A DNA stretch of 11,703 nucleotides from Solirubrobacteraceae bacterium (GTDB taxonomy: Bacteria > Actinomycetota > Thermoleophilia > Solirubrobacterales > Solirubrobacteraceae). Both the position numbers and the translations under genes were made by a program. The notes beneath the pieces were generated by a model. That model saw only the letters and a program-made list of their open reading frames with translations, did not search any database and was not told the DNA's origin. This document shows, one piece after another, positions 1 to 8,272 of the stretch (positions are counted from its first letter, which is position 1; the number at the start of each line of letters is the position of its first letter). Where the stretch lies: NCBI GenBank assembly GCA_019683665.1, contig JADGIB010000093.1, positions 1 through 11,703 of the forward strand, read 5' to 3'.

Positions 1-2
1 TC

Positions 3-92
3 GTCGTCGCCGCGGTCGCCGCGCTCGTCCTGCCCGTCTACCAGCTCACGCGGGACGGGGTGCTGCCGCGGCCGTTCCGGCGCGGCCGCTGA
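3..92 (+). CDS. C-terminal end of a probable membrane protein (partial)
   Basis: An open frame enters from the left edge and stops with TGA at 90-92. The 29 visible residues begin with an Ala/Val/Leu-rich stretch (VVAAVAALVLPVY) followed by a basic, Pro/Arg-rich tail. This is what the end of a last transmembrane helix and its cytoplasmic tail looks like. Every codon ends in G or C, matching the genuine genes of the window. It overlaps the last 47 bases of the convergent molybdoenzyme gene. The fragment is too short to name a family, and it could be a chance open frame; the rest of the gene lies outside the window. Confidence 0.4.
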   Translation, partial: VVAAVAALVLPVYQLTRDGVLPRPFRRGR

Positions 93-2301
93 CCCTGCGG
101 GCGCGGTCGCTGACCGTCCGCGCGCCGTCGCTGGCCAGGGGCGCCAGCGTCACCGGGATCCCGTTGAGGATCGCCGTGCCCGACACGGGCTCGACCGCCT
201 GCTCGTCGCTGAGGACGTTGCTGTTGGCGCCCGCGTGGCGGGCCGCCGTCGCCCAGCCGACCCCGTCGGCGTCGTGGCCCCACCCGTGCGGGATCGACAC
301 GACGCCGGCCATGACCGCGTCGGTGACCTCGACCGGCAGCTCGATCTCGCCGACCGCGGAGCGCACCCGGGCGCGGGCGCCGTCGGCCAGCCCGAGGCGC
401 GCCGCGTCGTCGGGGTGGACCTGCACCGTGCAGCGCGCCGGGCCCGACACGAGCAGCGGCAGGTTGTGCATCCACGAGTTGTTCGAGCGCAGGTCGCGCC
501 GCCCGACGAGCAGCAGTCCGCCGTCCTCGCGTCCGGTTCCGGCCCGCGCGTCCTCGAGCGCTGCCCGCAGCCGGGCGACGTCGCCGGCGAGCGGCTCCGG
601 CGCCAGCCGGATGCGGCCGTCCTCGGTGCTCAGCAGCTCCGGCAGCCGCGGGCGCAGCGGCCCGAGGTCGATCCCGTGCGGCGCCGCCTCGAGGTCGGCG
701 AGCGTCAGGTCGTCGGGGCCGGCGCGCAGCATCGCGTCGAGGATCCGCTCCGGCCCGCGCCGCCCCGCGAGCGCCTCCGGCGGCACGCCGAGCCGCTGCG
801 CCGTCGCCGCCGCCACGAGGTCGTCGAGCGCGGCGACGTTCGGGTCCGGACCCTGCCCGGCGGCGATCCCGGCCAGGCGCAGGAGCGTCTCCCACTCGTC
901 GGGCATCCCGTCCGGGAGCGGCAGCGTCGGCGGCGAGTAGTTGGCGACGTCGCGCACCGCGAACGCGGAGAGCGCGAGGTCGTAGTGGGCGCGCTCCAGC
1001 GACGGCGCCGGCAGGATCACGTCGGCGTGCCGCGTCGTCTCCGTCACGTACAGGTCGACGGCGACCATGAGGTCCAGCGACGCGAGCGCCCGCTCCAGCC
1101 GCCGCGCGTTCGGGGTCGACACGACCGGGTTGCCGGCGAGCGCGATCAGCGCCCGCACCTGCCCGTCGCCGGGCGTGTCGATCTCCTCGGCCAGGCACGC
1201 CGCCGGCAGCTCGCCGAACACCTCCGGGCGGCCGCGGACCCGGCTGCGCCAGCGGCCCATCCGCGCCCGGCGCGGGCCGTCCCCGGTCGCCGGCCGCGGG
1301 AACATCGCGCCGCCCTCGCGGTCGAGGTTGCCGGTCAGGACGTTCAGCACGTCGACGAGCCACGAGGCGGTCGTGCCGAACGCCTGCGTCGTCGTGCCCA
1401 TCCGCCCGTACACGACCGCCCGCGGCGCGGCGGCCAGCTCGCGGGCCAGCCGCCGGATCGTCCCCGCCGGGATCCCGGTCGGCCCCGCCACCCGCTCCGG
1501 CGCGAACGGGGCGGCGAGCGCGCGGACCTCCTCGATCCCGTCGCACAGGCCGGCGAGGCGCCCGGGCGCGACGAGGCCCTCCTCGAACAGCGTCGCGACC
1601 ATCGCCATCAGCAGCAGCGCGTCGGTGCCCGGCCGGATCGGGACGTGCTCGTCGGCGGCCTGCGCGGTGCGGGTGCGGCGCGGGTCGACGACGACGACGC
1701 GGCCGCCGCGCGCCCGGATCCGGCGCAGCCGCCCGCGGACGTCGGGCGCCGTCATGAGCGACCCGTTCGAGGTCAGCGGGTTGGCCCCGAGGACCAGGAG
1801 GTGGTCGGTGCGGTCGAGGTCGGGGACGGCGACGGTCAGCGGCCCGCCGAACATGAGCGCCGACGCGAGCTGCTTGGGGATCTGGTCGACCGAGCCGGCC
1901 GAGAAGACGTTGCGCGTCCCGAGCGCCTTCAGCAGCACCCGCCCGTAGACGAGCGCCGACAGGCTGTGCGCCGACGGATTGCCGAGGTAGGCCGCGATCG
2001 CGTCGCGGTCGCCGCCCGACCGCTCGAGGACCCCGCGCAGCCCGGCGTCGACGAGCGCGAACGCCTCGTCCCACGAGCACGGCTCGAACCGGCCGCCGGC
2101 CGTGCGGCGCACCGGCGTGCGCAGCCGGTCGGGGTCCTCGTGGAGCTGGATCAGCGAGACGCCCTTCGGGCAGAGGAACCCGCGCGAGAGGACGTCGTGG
2201 GCGTCGCCGCGGATCCGCGTCACCCGGCCGCCGTCGATCGTCAGCTCCAGGCCGCACGTCGCCTCGCAGAGCGGGCACGTCCGGACCGCGGTCGCGGACA
2301 T
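46..2301 (-). CDS. Molybdopterin-dependent oxidoreductase, DMSO reductase superfamily, substrate unknown
   Basis: Predicted 751-residue cytoplasmic molybdo-/tungsto-bis-pterin enzyme. Seen: an N-terminal [4Fe-4S] site C9-x2-C12-x3-C16-x27-C44, followed by PKG with the Lys (K46) usually placed between cluster and pterin. Dinucleotide-binding segments follow: LGANPLTSNG, then VVVVDPRR near 200, and ALAGNPVVSTPN near 400. A C-terminal molybdopterin-dinucleotide domain (about 610-725) contains SNNSWMHNLP and SIPHGWGH. No twin-arginine or other signal peptide precedes the cluster. The usual Mo-ligand segment reads SAGSVDQIPKQ (134-144), which puts Asp139, not Cys/Sec/Ser, where FdhF has its selenocysteine; this alignment was done by eye. 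The family resembles uncharacterised actinobacterial FdhA-like proteins, and formate dehydrogenase or nitrate reductase activity cannot be assigned. The ATG at 2301 has AGGG (2309-2312) 7 nt upstream, overlapping the recQ stop. The last ~30 residues are a repetitive extension beyond the expected family end. Confidence 0.92.
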   Translation of the reverse strand: MSATAVRTCPLCEATCGLELTIDGGRVTRIRGDAHDVLSRGFLCPKGVSLIQLHEDPDRLRTPVRRTAGGRFEPCSWDEAFALVDAGLRGVLERSGGDRDAIAAYLGNPSAHSLSALVYGRVLLKALGTRNVFSAGSVDQIPKQLASALMFGGPLTVAVPDLDRTDHLLVLGANPLTSNGSLMTAPDVRGRLRRIRARGGRVVVVDPRRTRTAQAADEHVPIRPGTDALLLMAMVATLFEEGLVAPGRLAGLCDGIEEVRALAAPFAPERVAGPTGIPAGTIRRLARELAAAPRAVVYGRMGTTTQAFGTTASWLVDVLNVLTGNLDREGGAMFPRPATGDGPRRARMGRWRSRVRGRPEVFGELPAACLAEEIDTPGDGQVRALIALAGNPVVSTPNARRLERALASLDLMVAVDLYVTETTRHADVILPAPSLERAHYDLALSAFAVRDVANYSPPTLPLPDGMPDEWETLLRLAGIAAGQGPDPNVAALDDLVAAATAQRLGVPPEALAGRRGPERILDAMLRAGPDDLTLADLEAAPHGIDLGPLRPRLPELLSTEDGRIRLAPEPLAGDVARLRAALEDARAGTGREDGGLLLVGRRDLRSNNSWMHNLPLLVSGPARCTVQVHPDDAARLGLADGARARVRSAVGEIELPVEVTDAVMAGVVSIPHGWGHDADGVGWATAARHAGANSNVLSDEQAVEPVSGTAILNGIPVTLAPLASDGARTVSDRARRVSGRAGTAAAAPRPA
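81..143. repeat. Three imperfect 21-bp tandem copies at a convergent gene end
   Basis: Three units start at 81, 102 and 123, each with a core close to CGCGGTCGCTGACC (the third is CGCCGTCGCTGGCC), period exactly 21 bp. On the minus strand they encode three degenerate heptads in the molybdoenzyme tail (ASDGART, VSDRARR, VSGRAGT). On the plus strand the first copy contains the TGA stop of the partial upstream gene. This looks like a local duplication at the junction of two convergent genes and keeps both frames intact. Confidence 0.6.
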
Positions 2302-2310
2302 GGGCGGACC

Positions 2311-3963
<1,653 letters not shown>

Positions 3964-3989
3964 GGCGCCGACCCTATCCTCAGACGGAG
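3964..3989. promoter_or_regulatory. Divergent recQ/uvrC promoter with overlapping opposite -10 elements
   Basis: Only 26 bp separate the preferred recQ GTG (3963, minus) from the uvrC ATG (3990, plus). The core ACCCTATCCT (3971-3980) reads TATCCT (3975-3980) on the plus strand, ending 9 nt before the uvrC ATG. It reads TAGGGT (3976-3971) on the minus strand, ending 7 nt before the recQ GTG. Both fit the actinobacterial TANNNT -10 pattern at a distance that would put transcription starts at or next to the start codons, i.e. leaderless mRNAs. For uvrC, GGAG (3986-3989) abuts the ATG and is too close to act as a normal Shine-Dalgarno. For recQ the AGGG could alternatively be a Shine-Dalgarno. 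No clear -35 boxes are seen. Inference only. Confidence 0.45.
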
Positions 3990-5852
3990 ATGGCGAGACC
4001 GGGGGCACGCGTCCACGAGCAGCGCAGGCACCTCCCCGACGGGCCGGGCGTCTACCTCTTCCACGACGCCAAGGGCAAGGTCATCTACGTCGGCAAGGCG
4101 AAGTCGCTGAAGAAGCGCGTCGCGTCGCACTTCTCCAACCCGGTGACCCGCGGCGCCTACCGGATGACCGAGGAGATCGAGTCGGTCGACTACCTCCTCG
4201 TCGCCAGCGAGTCGGAGGCGCTGCTCGTCGAGCAGAACTTCATCAAGCAGTACCAGCCGCGCTTCAACATCCGCCTGCGCGACGACAAGTCGTACCCGTT
4301 CATCGCGATCTCGATGGACGAGGAGTACCCCCGCGTCTACTTCACCCGCGAGCGCCACCGCCGCAACCGCCTCTACTTCGGCCCCTACAGCAACGCCAAG
4401 CGCGTGCGCGGCACGCTCGACCTGCTCGGCAAGGTCTTCCAGTTCCGCTCCTGCCAGGGCCCGGAGCCGGGCCGGCGCTCCGGCTCGCCGTGCCTGGACT
4501 ACTACATCAAGCGCTGCGGGGCGCCGTGCGTGGGGTACGTCGACCGCGCCGGGTACATGGAGGCGATCGAGGGGGTGATCGCGTTCCTGTCAGGCCGCTA
4601 CCGCGAGATCGAGCGCGACCTCGAGGCGCGGATGCGCGCCGCGGCCGAGGCGCAGGAGTACGAGCAGGCGGCGATCGAGCGCAACCGCCTCAACGCGGTC
4701 CGCTCGCTGCTGGAGCGCCAGCGGGTCGCCAACGAGGCGGTCGGGACGCTCGACGCGGTCGCCGTCGCCGTCCAGGGCACCGACGCGAACGCCCAGGTGT
4801 TCCAGGTCCGCGACGGCGTCCTCTCCGACCGCCAGTCCTTCTACCTCTCCAACGAGGGCGAACGGGAGCTCGAGCAGGTCGTCGAGGAGTTCGTCCTCCA
4901 GTACTACGCCGAGGCGATCTCGATCCCGGCCCAGATCCTCGTCCAGGTGCCGGTCGACCCGTCGCTGGCCGACGCGCTGGCCGAGCGCCGCGGCGGGCGG
5001 GTCGAGCTGCGCGTCCCCGAGCGCGGCGACAAGCGCCGCATCCTCGACCTCGCCGAGCGCAACGCGAAGCTCGCCCTCGACCAGGAGCGCCTGAAGACCG
5101 AGCGCCGCCGCCAGCAGCGCGTCGAGGCGCTCGACGGCCTCCAGCAGGCGCTCGGGCTCGATGCGCTCCCGCTGCGGATCGAGTGCTACGACATCTCCAA
5201 CCTCATGGGGACCCACCAGGTCGCGTCGATGGTCGTCTTCGAGGGCGGGGCGCCGAAGAAGAGCGACTACCGCCGCTTCCGCATCCGCGGCAACGAGGGG
5301 GTCCCCGACGACTTCGCGGCGATGGCCGAGGTCCTCGGGCGGCGGCTGGCGCAGTGGGAGCGCCAGGCCGACCTGTCGCCGCACGACCCCGAGTACGACC
5401 CGTCGTTCGCCGCGCTGCCGAACCTCATCGTCATCGACGGCGGCCCCGGCCAGCTGTCGGCGGGGCTGAGCGCCCTGCAGGGCTTCCGCGACCGGGGCGT
5501 CGCCGTCATCTCGCTCGCCAAGCGCATCGAGGAGGTCTTCCGCCCGGGCGTGCGCGAGCCGCTGCGCCTCGCCCACGACACGCCGGAGCTCCAGCTCCTG
5601 CAGCGCGTCCGCGACGAGGCGCACCGCTTCGCGATCACCCACCACCGCGGGCGCCGCGACCGGGCGATGACGAGCTCGGTGCTCGACGAGCTGCCGGGCA
5701 TCGGCCCGGCGCGCAAGCGCGCGATCCTCAAGCACTTCGGCTCGCCCGAGGCGTTCCTGGCCGCCAGCCGCGAGGAGCTCGAGGCGGTCCCGGGCCTGCC
5801 GGGCAAGGTCGCGCGCGACCTGTGGAACAGCCTGCACAAGACCGGCGTCTGA
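3990..5852 (+). CDS. uvrC: UvrABC system protein C (excinuclease subunit)
   Basis: Dual-incision nuclease of nucleotide excision repair, recruited by UvrB to damaged DNA; it cuts 3' then 5' of the lesion. The 620 residues match the usual bacterial length. Domains in order: GIY-YIG nuclease (GVYLF at 20-24, VIYVGKA at 31-37) for 3' incision; a Cys cluster C155-x12-C168-x7-C176-x3-C180, the site of the reported UvrC Fe-S cluster; a UVR motif near 203-240 (QEYEQAAIERNRLN) that contacts UvrB; an RNase H-like 5' nuclease with D401 (ECYDISN), D483 (VIDGGPGQL) and H545 (DEAHRFAITHHR); and a C-terminal helix-hairpin-helix pair from about 567 (LPGIGPARKRAI). The ATG at 3990 is the only in-frame start close to the first conserved block. 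It has no properly spaced Shine-Dalgarno and may be leaderless. rapZ follows after 13 nt, suggesting one transcript. It appears intact. Confidence 0.98.
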   Translation: MARPGARVHEQRRHLPDGPGVYLFHDAKGKVIYVGKAKSLKKRVASHFSNPVTRGAYRMTEEIESVDYLLVASESEALLVEQNFIKQYQPRFNIRLRDDKSYPFIAISMDEEYPRVYFTRERHRRNRLYFGPYSNAKRVRGTLDLLGKVFQFRSCQGPEPGRRSGSPCLDYYIKRCGAPCVGYVDRAGYMEAIEGVIAFLSGRYREIERDLEARMRAAAEAQEYEQAAIERNRLNAVRSLLERQRVANEAVGTLDAVAVAVQGTDANAQVFQVRDGVLSDRQSFYLSNEGERELEQVVEEFVLQYYAEAISIPAQILVQVPVDPSLADALAERRGGRVELRVPERGDKRRILDLAERNAKLALDQERLKTERRRQQRVEALDGLQQALGLDALPLRIECYDISNLMGTHQVASMVVFEGGAPKKSDYRRFRIRGNEGVPDDFAAMAEVLGRRLAQWERQADLSPHDPEYDPSFAALPNLIVIDGGPGQLSAGLSALQGFRDRGVAVISLAKRIEEVFRPGVREPLRLAHDTPELQLLQRVRDEAHRFAITHHRGRRDRAMTSSVLDELPGIGPARKRAILKHFGSPEAFLAASREELEAVPGLPGKVARDLWNSLHKTGV

Positions 5853-5854
5853 CC

Positions 5855-5861
5855 GGGAGGG
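5855..5861 (+). promoter_or_regulatory. Strong Shine-Dalgarno of rapZ
   Basis: GGGAGGG lies in the 13-nt gap after the uvrC stop. Its end is 4 nt from the ATG at 5866 and 13 nt from a second in-frame ATG at 5875, which favours the first ATG as the start. Confidence 0.55.
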
Positions 5862-5865
5862 CAGA

Positions 5866-6822
5866 ATGGAGCGCATGGCCACCACGTCGACCGCGAGCCA
5901 GCCGGGCGACGGCCCGCTCGCGGGCTCGCGGCTGCAGGACCTGGTCGTCATCACCGGCTTCTCGGGGGCGGGGAAGTCGACCGCGATGCAGGTGTTCGAG
6001 GACGCGGGCTACTTCTGCGTCGACAACCTGCCGCCCGAGATGATCCGCGGCCTCGTCGAGCTGTTCATGCACGAGGGCTCGAAGGTCGAGCGGGCCGCCG
6101 TCGTCTCCGACGTCCGCGGCGGCGCGTACTTCGACACGCTGTCGGCCGTGCTCGACGACCTCGAGGCGCTCGGGGTCAACCACCGGGTCCTCTTCCTCGA
6201 GGCCGACGACACGACGCTGCTGACCCGTTACAAGGAGACGCGCCGGCGCCACCCGCTCGCGCCCGAGGGCAGCGTCGCCGCCGGCATCGCCGAGGAGCGG
6301 CGGATCCTCGCCGGGGTCCGGGCCCGGGCCAACATCGTCACGGTCATCGACACGAGCGGCGTCAGCGCCGCCTCGCTGCGGCGCCGGATCGCCGACGAGT
6401 TCCTGCCGCGCCAGGCGAGCGCGCGGATGGCGGTCACGTTCGCGTCGTTCGGGTTCAAGTACGGGCCGGCCCGCGACGCCGACCTCGTCTTCGACGTGCG
6501 GTTCCTGCCCAACCCGCACTACGTCCCGGAGCTGAAGCCGCTCACCGGCCGCGACGGGCGCGTCGTCGAGTACGTGGCGCGGGAGGGGAAGCTCGACCGC
6601 TTCTACGCGCACCTCGAGCCGCTGCTCGACTTCCTGCTGCCCGAGTACGTCGCCGAGGGCAAGGCGCACCTGATGGTCGCGATCGGCTGCACCGGCGGCC
6701 GCCACCGGTCGGTCGCGATCGCCGAGCACCTCGCCGCCCGCTACGCCGGGCGCGACGACGTGTGGGTCGAGGTGGCGCACCGCGACATCACGAAGGCCGA
6801 CCCGCCGCGGACCCGGACGTGA
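5866..6822 (+). CDS. rapZ: RapZ/YvcJ-family nucleotide-binding protein
   Basis: P-loop NTPase of the RapZ (YhbJ/YvcJ) family, 318 aa. In E. coli, RapZ binds glucosamine-6-phosphate through its C-terminal domain and delivers small RNA GlmZ to RNase E to control glmS. In Gram-positives the homologue is an ATP/GTP-binding protein whose role is less clear. Seen: Walker A GFSGAGKST at 31-39 (K37), the family signature VDNLPPEMI near 47-55, LEADDTTLLTRYKETRRRHPL near 116-136, and the C-terminal block with FGFKYGPARDADLVFDVR, FLPNPHYV and GCTGGRHRSV (C275, H280). The N-terminus is about 20 residues longer than the family core and is polar and low complexity. It follows uvrC by 13 nt. Its TGA is overlapped by the GTG of the next gene (GTGA), so the two are likely translationally coupled. 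The usual downstream yvcK and whiA are absent. Confidence 0.97.
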   Translation: MERMATTSTASQPGDGPLAGSRLQDLVVITGFSGAGKSTAMQVFEDAGYFCVDNLPPEMIRGLVELFMHEGSKVERAAVVSDVRGGAYFDTLSAVLDDLEALGVNHRVLFLEADDTTLLTRYKETRRRHPLAPEGSVAAGIAEERRILAGVRARANIVTVIDTSGVSAASLRRRIADEFLPRQASARMAVTFASFGFKYGPARDADLVFDVRFLPNPHYVPELKPLTGRDGRVVEYVAREGKLDRFYAHLEPLLDFLLPEYVAEGKAHLMVAIGCTGGRHRSVAIAEHLAARYAGRDDVWVEVAHRDITKADPPRTRT

Positions 6823-7178
6823 TCCACCACCTCGGGGTGGAGGTGCGCGACCTCGCCGCCTCCGCGCGGTTCTACGACGCCGTCTTCTTCGCGCTCGGCA
6901 TCCGCCGCCTGCACGAGTCGGCGGCCGCGATCGCCTACGGCGTCATGGAGCCGACCTTCTGGATCGTCCAGCGCGGGCGGCCGCCCGCGCCCGGCTACGG
7001 CCACGTCGCGTTCGCCGCCCGCGGCCGGGCCGCGGGCGCGGCGGCCGACGCGGCCGGGATCGCCCACGGCGGGCGCGACGACGGCCCGCCGGGGCCGCGC
7101 CCCCAGTACGGGGCGCGGACGTTCGCGGCCTACCTGCGCGACCCCGACGGCCTGCGGGTCGAGGTCGTCGCGCGATGA
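6819..7178 (+). CDS. Small VOC-fold (glyoxalase/bleomycin resistance-like) protein
   Basis: 119 residues with a GTG start overlapping the rapZ stop as GTGA. Two halves follow the beta-alpha-beta-beta-beta plan of vicinal-oxygen-chelate proteins: IHHLGVEVRDLAASARFYD at the N-terminus, GYGHVAFAARGRAA starting the second half, and the terminal YLRDPDGLRVEVV strand typical of the superfamily. Candidate metal ligands are H4, H62 and E115. The second-strand ligand, often Glu, has no obvious counterpart because the strand reads PTFWIV, though E44 is nearby. It could be a lactoylglutathione lyase-like, dioxygenase-like or ligand-binding protein. The substrate cannot be read from the sequence. Its place between rapZ and the glycolytic genes makes a link with triose or methylglyoxal metabolism imaginable but unproven. 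An ATG at 6762 in the same frame lies inside rapZ and would add 19 unrelated residues, so the GTG is preferred. Confidence 0.82.
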   Translation: MIHHLGVEVRDLAASARFYDAVFFALGIRRLHESAAAIAYGVMEPTFWIVQRGRPPAPGYGHVAFAARGRAAGAAADAAGIAHGGRDDGPPGPRPQYGARTFAAYLRDPDGLRVEVVAR

Positions 7179-7193
7179 CCCGTCCCGCGGGCG

Positions 7194-7209
7194 ATCTCGG
7201 TCCTGAGAT
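7194..7209. promoter_or_regulatory. Short dyad upstream of gap, candidate operator
   Basis: ATCTC (7194-7198) and GAGAT (7205-7209) form a perfect 5-bp inverted repeat around GGTCCT, 58 bp before the gap start. It abuts and shares one base with the -10-like TACCGT. It could be a regulator site; it is too short and lacks a U-tract to be a terminator of the VOC gene. It may be chance. Confidence 0.25.
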
Positions 7210-7214
7210 ACCGT
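7209..7214 (+). promoter_or_regulatory. Possible -10 element of the gap operon
   Basis: TACCGT fits TANNNT inside the 88-bp gap between the VOC gene and gap, the longest intergenic space on this strand and the expected place for a promoter of the glycolytic operon. No recognisable -35 hexamer lies 16-18 nt upstream. A start near 7222 would give a leader of about 45 nt. Confidence 0.3.
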
Positions 7215-7248
7215 CACTCGTCGGAGAACGCGCCAGAGCACACCACGC

Positions 7249-7254
7249 AAGGAG
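7249..7254 (+). promoter_or_regulatory. Shine-Dalgarno of gap
   Basis: AAGGAG is a near-perfect Shine-Dalgarno, but its spacing to the ATG at 7267 is long, 12 nt. It is among the best ribosome binding sites in the window, consistent with high GAPDH expression. Confidence 0.6.
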
Positions 7255-7266
7255 AACGTCAGCACC

Positions 7267-8268
7267 ATGCCCGTACGCGTCGCGATCAACGGCTTCGGTC
7301 GCATCGGCCGCAACGTCTTCCGTGCCGCGCAGGCCGCGAAGGCCGACATCGAGTGGGTCGCCGTCAACGACCTGACCGACCCCGCCACGCTCGGCCACCT
7401 GCTCCGCTACGACTCGATCTACGGCCCGTACCCGGGCACCGTCGAGGTCAAGGACGACGCGATCGTCGTCGACGGCACCCCGGTGCGCGTCCTCGCCGAG
7501 CGCGACCCGGCCGACCTCCCGTGGGGCGACCTCGGCGTCGACGTCGTCGTCGAGTCGACCGGCCGCTTCACGAAGCGCGACGCCGCGGCCAAGCACCTCG
7601 AGGCGGGCGCGAAGAAGGTGATCATCTCCGCCCCGGCCACCGAGCCGGACGTGACCGTGGTGCTCGGCGTCAACTTCGACGATTACGACAAGGACCAGCA
7701 CCACATCATCTCCAACGCGTCCTGCACGACGAACTGCCTGGCGCCGTTCGCGAAGGTCGTCAACGACACGGTCGGCATCAAGCACGGCCTGATGACGACG
7801 ATCCACGCCTACACGCAGGACCAGAACCTCCAGGACGCGCCGCACAAGGACCTGCGCCGCGCCCGGGCGGCGGCCCTGTCGCTGATCCCGACGTCGACGG
7901 GCGCCGCGAAGGCGGTCGGGCTCGTCCTGCCGGAGCTGAACGGCAAGCTCAACGGCTTCGCGGTCCGCGCCCCCGTCCCGACCGGCTCGGTCGTCGACCT
8001 GACGTTCGAGGCGGCGCGCGAGACGACGGTCGAGGAGGTGAACGGCGCGCTGAAGGCGGCCGCCGACACGGGCCCGCTGGCCGGCATCCTGAAGTACACG
8101 GAGGACCCGCTCGTCTCGGCCGACATCATCGCCAACCCGTACTCGTCGATCGTCGACGGCCTGCTGACGAACGTCATCGACGGCACGCTCGTGAAGGTCG
8201 TCTCCTGGTACGACAACGAGTGGGGCTACAGCAACCGCGTCGTCGACCTCGTCCAGAAGGTCCTGTAG
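7267..8268 (+). CDS. gap: Type I glyceraldehyde-3-phosphate dehydrogenase
   Basis: Converts glyceraldehyde-3-phosphate, phosphate and NAD+ to 1,3-bisphosphoglycerate in glycolysis, and the reverse in gluconeogenesis; a cytosolic tetramer. 333 aa, full length. Seen: Rossmann motif NGFGRIGR (8-15); D35 in AVNDLTD at the cofactor-selecting position, favouring NAD+; catalytic C153 in SNASCTTNC; H180 in the HAYTQDQ segment, 27 residues later as usual; S-loop RRARAAALSLIPTSTG; and C-terminal WYDNEWGYSNRVVDL. The residue before the conserved Pro in the S-loop region is Ala (DAPHKD) where Bacillus enzymes have Leu, a mild deviation near the cofactor site. First gene of gap-pgk-tpiA-gpmI, with pgk 4 nt downstream. 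Its own leader (7179-7266) with a strong Shine-Dalgarno suggests a promoter there besides any read-through from uvrC-rapZ. Confidence 0.98.
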   Translation: MPVRVAINGFGRIGRNVFRAAQAAKADIEWVAVNDLTDPATLGHLLRYDSIYGPYPGTVEVKDDAIVVDGTPVRVLAERDPADLPWGDLGVDVVVESTGRFTKRDAAAKHLEAGAKKVIISAPATEPDVTVVLGVNFDDYDKDQHHIISNASCTTNCLAPFAKVVNDTVGIKHGLMTTIHAYTQDQNLQDAPHKDLRRARAAALSLIPTSTGAAKAVGLVLPELNGKLNGFAVRAPVPTGSVVDLTFEAARETTVEEVNGALKAAADTGPLAGILKYTEDPLVSADIIANPYSSIVDGLLTNVIDGTLVKVVSWYDNEWGYSNRVVDLVQKVL

Positions 8269-8272
8269 CGCC

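Noticed and set aside
3964..4008. Upstream GTG at 4008 as the recQ start
   Set aside because: It adds 15 unconserved residues and overlaps the uvrC start by 19 bp, whereas the GTG at 3963 matches where RecQ homology begins.
4590..5954. 454-codon open frame antisense to uvrC
   Set aside because: No start signal, no domain, and composition typical of reverse-complement GC-rich coding DNA; uvrC is certain on the plus strand.
7179..7266. Riboswitch or structured leader upstream of gap
   Set aside because: 88 bp with only a 5-bp dyad; no known riboswitch motif and no expression platform could be recognised.
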